Below, piece by piece: positions 48,472 to 64,000 of a DNA stretch of 64,000 nucleotides. The notes below the pieces were generated by a model. The model did not search any database, was not told where the DNA came from, and was given only the letters and a program-made list of their open reading frames with translations. Made by a program: the position numbers and the translations under genes. Every line of letters starts with the position of its first letter. Position 1 is the stretch's first letter. Origin of the DNA: Torymus aiolomorphi (taxonomy: Eukaryota; Arthropoda; Insecta; Hymenoptera; Torymidae); contig CM070874.1 in the NCBI GenBank assembly GCA_036365515.1, positions 47,553,083 to 47,617,082 on the forward strand, written 5' to 3'.

Positions 48472-51400
48472 TTATATATAACCCATATCTAAATAGTAAT
48501 ATTTCTAGATGAGAAATAAATTATTTTAAACGTTATACGTCTCAATTCACCACGCGAGTCGCACGGGAACGTTAAACATATATGACTTGATCAAAGCTCT
48601 AGTGTACCGTAGATAATCAAGCGTGTAAATTGCCTCTCCAGGCAAGCCAACCAATTTAATGAATTATAGACTCAGCAAAACGACATCATCGTTCGAACAT
48701 GAACTTTTCTGATTAGCCCGCGCACAAACACACGTAAATACCGCTCCCCATTGTGCGGGCGCGCAACGCTGCTGCGTGTAGCCCATAAATTCGGTTTGTT
48801 CGTTCTTCGACGGACGCACGCTCTCATACGCACGCATAAATGTCGGCGCTAAAAGGGAAATAGAGACGTGCCCGCCCTTTTGAAATCCAACTTGGCCGAT
48901 TGCGCAGAAGGTCCCATTTAATTAAGTGAGCGTCGAAGTAAATTCACGGCGCTGCATCGCCGCCTGGGTGAGCGGGAGAGAGAGAGAGAAACGGCGGCGA
49001 GGCACATCTGCAGGCCATTCGGGGAACGGCACGTCGGCCAGATCCTCGGTGTGTTCGCTCATGATATATATGTGTAGAAGAGCATGTCGGGGGTGAGAGG
49101 CAGAGCGGTTGGCCACGCCTACCAACACCGCGGCCTAATTGAGTGATCGAGTACCCGGAGAGAGCGTTGTTGGCGCCCCTGCCGATGCTGCAGTCCCATG
49201 TCGGGGGATGCTCGCGCGGCCGTGAGCTGAGCTTGTACTGTGCACGGCTGGGCTACCCCGCGCCATCGGACTACACTGGACTACACTGGACGCTACTGCG
49301 CGGACTGCACAATCGCGGCGCCTCGTCCCCCTTCCTACACTGTTACTACTGCTGGCGCATTTGCTCCGTTCGCGTGCTTCGCTCGCAATATGTTCAATTA
49401 AGATTTACTTTGGAGTAAATAAGTAATCGAACAAAGCTGGTGTGACATTAAAACTTATCACCGCTTCGCGCTGTCAATGCGCGCATAAAGGGGCGAGTGA
49501 TTAAAGCGATTAAGCCGTTGAAAGGAGCCGTATAGGTCTGCCAAAAATACTTGCCGAAAGAATGCACGCGGCGCATAATGCAGTTTTATCCTGGCCGGAT
49601 AACGGCGCACTCTTCTGCGGTGGAGAGATTCCTCTTTGAGCCCGGGCATAAATTCCGCGGAGCTGCCGGCGCTGCTCTCGCAGATTAATCGCGGCTAATT
49701 ACGACAGGCCGAGTCGACGTAAAATCTTTTAAAAGGAGCCCGCGAGCGCGGACGCGATCATCAATCATCCCGCGCGTCTTTTCCTTGTCGTCGCCGCCGA
49801 GGCTGCGGCCGCCTCCTCTTCCTTCCTCTCGACAATGCCGCGTTTCATTATCAGCGCACGCGCCCCCGAGGAGACGAGCCGGAGAGAGAAACCGCAACCG
49901 CGCCGCTTGTTCGGCCCGTCGCCTCGCGTCTTCGTCGATTTCTTTCACCTCCTCCTCCTCCTCGCCTTTTTTGCTTCTGCTGCTCGCCGTGAAATAATAA
50001 GATACGCTGCGCCGCCGAGGAGCTGAGTGTGACGAGGAGGGATGAAAGGGAGTGTCGGCGAGGAAAATGACAAATCGAAGAAAGATGTATCGTGGAATGT
50101 GAAAAATTAGAGGCGATGAGTAGCAGCTTTTAGTGCGAAATGAGAGGGTTCTTAGAGCTGATGAAAATTAATGAATGACACCCTCGCGCGGTGCTCGTCT
50201 ATATATACTTTAACGAATGTACTTTTAAAGAAGCTCTAGCTTGAATATTAATTATGTATACAATAACTCGGGGAATTATGGAGATGTAAGGTGGATTTTC
50301 CATTTTCGGAGTCGAAAAGTAAAATTGAAAAGAAAAAGTTAAAGCCCAGCGGCATTGAAAAGGAGCAGCATTTGAAAAGGAAAGGCTGAAATAGGCTAAA
50401 GCCGTATAAGAAACAAGAATTAAAATACAAAGACTTGGCAGACGTAGAGTTTAAGACTAGACAGGGGCCGGGGCTGAGCGCGCAAGGAAAAGCGAGAGAA
50501 GGACGAAGAGGCAGAGCGAAGAAGGACGAAGGAGAGAGCGGCGGGGATGGGTAATTAATGCAATTCTAAAATATGCTAATTCGCTCCTTTACAACATTCA
50601 CTGTCTCGAGATTTCGCCCCCTCGCTCGCTCGCACGCGCGCTCCATTTACATACGCGCGCAAAACCTCGCCGCAAAGGAGATCCAGGGCTGCAGCGAGCG
50701 GCGTCTCAGCTCTTACGACGACTACGACACAATAGGAACGAAGACCTGTCCTGCCGCCGCACTACTTACCCCGGCCGCCGAGCGCGGATTAAACGCTGCC
50801 GGCGAGCTCGCGTCGTGTCTGTGCCACGTGCTGGAGCTTTTTATCTATATCGCTGCGTGACAACGTTTTTGCGCGGGCGCCCCTTTCTTGCGTGAATTAT
50901 TTCGCCGCCCCGCACTGATTTCCCATCTGGTTCTAATTAAATCTAGTGCGATTTCGGAATTGCGTTTAAACTTTCCAACAAGATATATTATTATCGCATC
51001 AAAAATAGAATGATGATTTCGAAATTCAATTTCGACGTATCAAAGAATCCCTCGTTTATAGAAGTCTTGACGAGCTTCCTCCGAGTCTCCTCGACTTTCA
51101 CTCTTTCCTTTTTTTCTTTATTTGTTTTCCGTCTCGCTCCCTTCTAACGCGACAGTGGATACGCGAACTCGGCCCCCTTCCCCCAGTCTCTCCGACTCCG
51201 GATACGGCAAGTTTTGAAGTTGGATTGGGGAAATGATAGCTAGGAGAAAAAGCATCGAGTGTACTTTCGGTCTGTTCGCTTTTCTTAGCCCCGTGTAAGC
51301 TTCTCTTGGGCGTGTAGAGCGCCAGAAGACAGAGGGAAAGGTGAGTCTGAGGATGGAAACTTGTATTGCCGTGGGCTTTATCTTTGCGCGCAGACGAGAG

Positions 51401-53519
51401 TACCTGCTTCTAAAATTTATATCGACCGCCGTGAATGCTTTATGAATCACATTTACTACCGCGCAACAAGTATAATTTTTTTTTTATTTATCCTACAAAG
51501 ATTTGCATTTTAAGTTTATAAATGAATATAAAATAAAATTAGCAAAACTTGTAAATAATGAAATTGCTAAAGTTCGCAGCTCATTCAATTCGGCGGAGTA
51601 AAAAGAAGAAACGAGATTGGTCGAAAATTAGCCAGGCACGACGGAGAGGAGAGGAGAGAATACAGGAAGACGAGGAATTGAGAGAATCAGGAGGATGATC
51701 CGATCGGATAGAAGTTAAGTACGGCGACGTAGTCCTGCGATCGCGTTGCGCAGCGATGAAGGAGGAAGGGTAATTACGATAGGCGAACGAGAGAGCGAGA
51801 GAGAGAGAGAGAGGAGGAGAGAGCTATCGCGCGGAACGAAGTGGATATTGGAAATTGCAGCCCCTTCTCCCGGCAGTCGCGCGTTTTCTTTCTCTCGCGC
51901 GAACCGGGCGGCTAATTCCCTGCGATACGAATACTAAAATATCGAGATAAGCCCCGGCGCTCGCCGGCACTCTGGCGTAATGTAGGCAATTATTACTTTT
52001 GTCACGTTTTAAAATCGCCCCGTGCGCTAGCTCCTGATATGAAACAATTTTCCGCGAAGCCGGAAATTATGTAATGGGTAATTCGTTGGAAAGATAAATT
52101 ATGCAAATGCGTATTACACGAGCTAAGCTCTTTTGTTTGAATAGTCCGGGCCTGATTACGCACAGCGAGTTCCCAGAAATCGTGTGAAATTCTGCGCTTT
52201 TTCAACTAAAACTATTTTGCGAATAGATATAGTTCGACCGAGTAAGAAGCGCGACAAAGTCTAGCTGCGTAGCGCTCGTATGAAAAATGAGGGAGAAATA
52301 AAATAACGGAGAGAGCGCGGAGGGCAAGGTAAGCTCGGACGATGATCGTTATTACACGGATTTGCTCTCCCGGGCTGTTTTTCAGAAGCGATTATACGCC
52401 GCGCGGGCGCGCGCAAGTGGCTGCGGAGCCTCGGCCCCGTGGAAAGCGCCACGGGAATAAGATATAAGCATCTCGTCGCGGTGCGATAACTGCAGTGCGC
52501 GCCCGTCTACGTCGCGGTCGCGGCGTTGCAGAAGCAGCATCAGCAGCAGGGTAATCCTCGCCGTATTACGTGACGGAGAAGGGGATATAGTCGTTCCGCA
52601 GCTGCGATAATCCTCCCTTAACGGATCGTTAGCAGCCGATAATCGAGCCTTATCGACGGCCATTGCAATCAGTTTAACGAGGAGGATGGCGCACTCACTC
52701 CCTGGCAAGTAGCTCTCTCCCGAGGCTGTGTATGACGCGCCGATTTGCATTGCCGCCGAGTTCTTTTATGGCCATCTAGCGTGTGACACTTTGGCTTCAA
52801 TTAAAATCATTTTTTTTTTCAAACAGTCCATGTACATACTTTTATTAATGTGGAGTGGCGATTTTTAACAGCTTCTCGAAGCGAGAATGTAAATTTCGAA
52901 TTTTACAATTTAATGACTGGATAGTCGCATGTACGAGAATAATTATCGATAAAATTTGAAACTATAAAAATGGAAACGCACTCTGTTAATTGGATCCAGT
53001 AAATGTTTTTGTTAGCATAGAGTTCCAAACTGTGTGTCGATATATTAATCCGAATATTTTAATATAAAAATGTATGCAACGTGTAACTGATATTTTTCTC
53101 GCAATTAAAAAAAAACTGCTGCCAATTCATTGGCTCGTTGCTTCCTCAAACTTAATTTTGTGATTCCTTTAATTAATTTTTAATAACAAAATTTATAATT
53201 TTTGCAACAAATTATGCCATAATTATAATTAAATTTATTTTGAAGATTAAAAAGTATTAATTTTTTTTAATTTATTCATTCATTTATTTATTTATATCAA
53301 CCGGCAAGAATGTTCCAGGTTTAACATAATATATACATACATACATATATAACATCACTATTATTCTCGAAGCGCGCTGTGAGCGCTGTGATTTTATCGA
53401 AACTGCACCACTTTTGTTTTTGTGACCTAGCAACCCGTTACACCCACCAACCAAACTACCACTAATAAATTGATATCATAACTAATCCATCATTTTTTGA
53501 AGATAGGAGATAGGATTAA
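48472..53519. other. gene-free sequence
   Basis: A CpG-rich donor-like site on the minus strand (GGG/GTAAGTAG at 50,764-50,769) could end an upstream GC-rich 5' exon of the host gene but has no partner. A plus-strand GAAAG/GTGAGT at 51,341 is likewise an orphan. A short GGACTACACT duplication lies near 49,266-49,290. The sequence is AT-rich from 52,800. Confidence 0.5.
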
Positions 53520-53661
53520 GGAGTTATAAGCTTTTTTGAAAAAAACACGTTTTTGTTTTTGTTCATAACAAAAGAACTGTAATACCTAGACATAAAATTT
53601 TTTTTCCAAATATAGATATTTTAATTCTCTTTCGAATGCTACCCATCCGATCCAAATACAT
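53520..53661 (+). repeat. diverged direct repeat, copy 1 of a dispersed-repeat-like block
   Basis: The block begins GGAGTTATAAGC, runs through AAAACACGTTTTTG and reaches TTTCGAATGCTACCCATC. The same order of landmarks returns 460 bp later. The surrounding AT-rich sequence (about 53.3-54.3 kb) has no codable content. Confidence 0.65.
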
Positions 53662-53979
53662 AGAGCCGTTCTCGAGAAATTACGATTTGAAAAAAAGGTT
53701 AAAAAAACTAACCTCAAATATCTCTAAAATTTCTAGACCAATCATTTTGGCCAAAGAACTCGACCGAGAACTATACAAAATCTACCTCTACAAGGAATTT
53801 TAAAGTGATTAAGTCAATTTTACTTCCGTAATCGTTGGACATAGAAACCTCGTTTTTTTCATTTTTCAATTTTTCTCTCAAAAACTAACCAAAAAAATGG
53901 ATTCAAATTTTTAGAGCTTATAGCTATTTATATTCTACATTATCGTGATTTTTCTCAAAAAAATTGACCGTTTAGTTTC

Positions 53980-54113
53980 GGAGTTATAAGCTTTTTAAAA
54001 AAAACACGTTTTTGTCAATAACAAGAGAACCGGGATAGCTAAAGAAAATTTTTTTTTTGGAAATGATAGGTTTTTTTACGCACTTTCGAATGCTACCCAT
54101 CAGATTTAAATAT
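53980..54113 (+). repeat. diverged direct repeat, copy 2
   Basis: Copy 2 shares GGAGTTATAAGC, AACACGTTTTTG, the T-run before GGAAAT and TTTCGAATGCTACCCATC with the copy starting at 53520. Divergence is clearly greater than in the MITE repeats, so it is older. It is followed by an A-rich stretch and then a long CA array. Confidence 0.65.
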
Positions 54114-54294
54114 CTCGATTCTATCATTGAAAAGAAACCAAAAACAATTTTGAGAAAATCGAAAATCGAAATAAAACAAAAACGAATCGGCCCAATCAAA
54201 AAACGGATTTTTGACCCGCCATTACACAAAAAAAACAAAAAGAATGAGACCTGTCCGGTTAAAATCGATCGAGTAAAAGTTGAGATCCAGGCGT

Positions 54295-61133
<6,839 letters not shown>

Positions 61134-61198
<65 letters not shown>
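61134..61198. repeat. (CT)n microsatellite
   Basis: About 32 CT units, the longest CT array of the window, following a purine-rich GGAGGA tract at about 60,960-61,020. Confidence 0.97.
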
Positions 61199-61201
<3 letters not shown>

Positions 61202-64000
61202 TTAACTACAAACTGCGGGTAGATCGTTAAGGAAACGAAGCTTTGGGATCTCCATTAAAGTGAAATCTCCGAGACTTTAAACTAAGTCGTTTTGCCTTTT
61301 CCGTATACTTGGTTCGAAAAAAAGGGTAATGCTCGCGCAAGCACGCGCACGAGTCCTTGGAATAACATTTTTTTCTAGAGTGGAAATGTTTCGAGACTTT
61401 ATACCCCTTCCCTCCAGACCGTGTTCACGCGTAAAGAGGTAGTTTCAAAACAAAGTTTAACTTTTTATCGCCAACTTTTACGGAACAATTAGTAATTAGT
61501 AGAAAAAAAAAACTCGAAACTGTGTGTACCTAGATTCCGACGTTTAAAACTCGTGCGCGCGCTCAACTAACTTTGCACGATATGCAGGTGTATATGCACG
61601 TGAGAGGGAGGAACACCTTGTCTCAAAAGTGTCCTTCTACATTGCGGCGATAAAGTTTGTCCAAAGGAACGGCAAAAGGTGGAGATTCGAATGCAGCTCG
61701 ATTTCGCGACTGAAGCAGGCTATTTGCCATGTCGGTGCACACGCGTAGTGTCCCGCGTAACTACGGATCTCGTGCAGCGTATTTGATGCGCGATTCCTTG
61801 GTAAGTGTCCACGTCCTTTTTTTCTCCCTCTCCCTCGCCGCTGGATACGAGGCCAGTCGCGCCATTCGATTTACGAGAAAGCACGCACGCGCGCGACTGT
61901 GAGGTTGGACGAGGAGCACGACGCGCGACCGTTACGTAACGGCGAAAGAGGGCCAATAAAGCTCGTCTCTCGGACTTTACGGACCTTAAAGAACATCGCA
62001 ATCGCTGCTCAGTCATAATTATTTTACGTACGGCAATGTCATGTCTATAGCCCTTGTGGTGACTTTGCATCGATCTTTTCTTTCTACGGGCTCGCGGGTT
62101 TTTACACGGTTGACAAATTTTTTTAGGGATGGTTTATTTTTAAGGTAAATAATTACAAAAGTATACAATAACTGAGGAAAATATTTTATATGATAATGGA
62201 CTTATTATGCATTTGACTTTTTTAATTTCACATAAACATGTGAAAATGCGTAAAAATAGTCACGTAATAATGTTTTGCTTTCATTTCGCCTCGCAAATAT
62301 AACTCTATTATATAATAAGTCGTGCAGGGAATTGCATAATCATGTCATGAATTAAGTACACGCCATTAAAGTATACAAAATATGCGCCCTATAACGCTTT
62401 TTCATTCATCCTGTGCACATAATAAGTATATTACGGGATAATTTTTTATCAAACGAGAGCAGCAGTTATTAATATCTTTTCTCATTGCACTTTTTGAGTT
62501 TTTTTTATTCTGAATTGTTATTTTTACTAAATAATATTTCACGAATTTTACGAATATTTCACTACGAATATGCACTCCATAAATAAATTTTTTTTTTTAA
62601 TGTACTCTACCATGCGTGAAAAACGTATTTAAAAGGTAAAAAGTAAGGTCTCTTTATGTTGTTGTATTTAAAATAAAAAATTGCAAAAGCTTTTCAATGT
62701 TATTAGGTTAATGTAGGGTATAAAAAGCAAAATATATATACGATATTTGTTTCTGGTACGTTATTTCGGAACAATACACATAATAAAGCCAGGCATTGGC
62801 AGCAGGCCGCAATCGGAAATCAGAGGGTCTCTGTTTCTGTGTCGGTACCCGAAGCGTATCGAAATATGATTGCCAGGCGATCGAAGGAGGCACACGCGGG
62901 CCCTTCGACGTTTTATTATCTCGGGGAAGTAGGTACGGGGGGAGGCAGAGTCGAAACCGAGGCTCTCGCGTCGGTCTATCCCCGATAAAGTGACGAGCGC
63001 GGAGCAGGAAGCAAAGCGGGCAGGCCTGCATTAATCCCCCTAATGCAACACGGTTCGGCCATTAGTAGTGCATTTCTGCAGTCCCATGGGACTCGGGCTC
63101 GCGCGGCGACTGCCTGCTCTCGCTCCTCTCCCCTATGCATGCATGTATGCATGCCACTGGCACGCCCCCTTGGCTGCCCCTTGCGGGCCTTAACTCTGGC
63201 CAATATAATTCCTACAAAATGCGCCGCTGCGCTGCTTCCTGTTACGCGCGTCTGGATCTTTCCCTCTCGTCCTCTTTCTCTCTTCCGCATCTGCAACCCT
63301 ATCATCATTTCTCTCGCAGGGTGCAGCGCCGCTTCGTTTTCATTTTGCGGATCCTGCGCGGCAGGCTTGTTATTGTTATGCTTTTTTCCGTTCGCTCCAT
63401 TATCCTTATGTGCATTTCCAGCCTTGTGCACAGTCTCGTGGATTCGTTTGGATGGTTTCGGGGTAGAATGGCTTTTAGTGGAATTAACCGTGATGTGTGA
63501 ACCTATCGCAGCTTTTACGCAAAATTCCAATCATAAAAATGCTGGCTGCACGCATTAAAAGGTTAATTTGAAAACATTTAATTATTTCACCTGAATAACA
63601 AACATCTGCTGCTTCGTGTAAAAATTATATTTATAATGAGCTTATACTCTTGGTAATGCGAAATAAATATGAAGTTAAAATTTTCGTTTGAAAGAAAGTA
63701 CGTTTTCAAACGTGTACGTTATTACAGGCGAGTTCATTCTGTACTCGGTTGTTAAAAATTTATTATTAGGAGGTATAATATTTCTAACGTTTTTTTTCCC
63801 TCGCGCGCCCGGCGTTACAGAGTTATTTTTTTTATCTCGGCAGCACCAGCAGCAGCTTTCCCGCCTCTCCTGGCCATTAACCGCACGTGCACACACCCCC
63901 GGTTAACGCGGACGACCATAGCCAGTTGGCCACCCCCGCACGCGACGCAAGTCACACTTGATACTGATTTATGCGGAAGTCGTCCCCTTTATGCGAGGGC
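61199..64000. other. gene-free sequence
   Basis: A strong plus-strand donor-like site (CCTTG/GTAAGTGT at 61,801) lacks a supportable exon. The sequence is strongly AT-rich from 62,100 to 62,770. Overlapping frames of 107-184 codons at 62.7-63.6 kb on both strands reflect stop-poor GC-rich DNA. Confidence 0.5.

Noticed and set aside
49266..49290. GGACTACACT duplication
   Set aside because: Two to three copies of a 10-mer; ordinary slippage.
63043..63558. 171-codon plus frame overlapping a 184-codon minus frame
   Set aside because: Three frames on both strands are open at once, the sign of composition rather than coding; no family recognised.

Overview
The window looks like nuclear DNA from an insect, most likely a hymenopteran and plausibly a parasitoid (chalcid-type) wasp. 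The reasons are compact introns with GTAAGT-type donors and CTAAC branch points, long CpG-rich intergenic or intronic DNA full of CA, CT and CG simple repeats, and the type of the one clear gene. The taxonomic call is inference; nothing in the window fixes the species. It is overwhelmingly non-coding: only one protein-coding gene can be supported with confidence.

That gene (43,765-47,225, plus strand, 17 coding exons, 677 residues if spliced as given here) encodes a secreted member of the M13 (neprilysin / endothelin-converting-enzyme) family. It has a TATA box just upstream, a cleavable signal peptide instead of the usual type II membrane anchor, and the family's first cysteine motif and C-terminal cysteine layout. 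The zinc-binding HExxH motif is gone and the third zinc ligand has been replaced, so it should be a pseudo-peptidase. Secreted neprilysin-like proteins are known from parasitoid venoms and virus-like particles, which makes a venom or secretory role a reasonable but untested guess.

On the minus strand there are two near-ideal zero-length acceptor/donor junctions (15,800 and 48,442). Each has a CTAAC branch point, a pyrimidine tract, CAG immediately followed by GTATGT, and a GTGAGT donor 53-66 nt further on. This is the architecture of recursive-splicing ratchet points with their transient RS-exons. Together they imply a long minus-strand intron of at least 33 kb running through most of the window, with the M13 gene nested inside it on the opposite strand. 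No confident exon of the host gene was found; a 242-nt open segment (22,881-23,122), a 21-nt microexon-like block (10,932-10,952) and an open stretch at 38.45 kb are weak candidates.

Layout: 1-15.7 kb, gene-free alternating GC/CpG-rich and AT-rich sequence; 15.7-48.5 kb, the inferred intron, with a CA array (17.6 kb), a TTAA-flanked MITE-like element carrying an internal 106-bp direct repeat (27.3-27.7 kb), CT arrays (29.5, 35.0, 39.5 kb) and the AT-rich island holding the M13 gene (about 42.9-47.5 kb); 48.5-64 kb, further gene-free sequence with a dispersed-repeat-like block ending in a 125-bp CA array (53.5-54.4 kb) and a CT array (61.1 kb). Most long open frames elsewhere lie in GC-rich, stop-poor DNA, often open on several frames at once, and are not annotated as genes.
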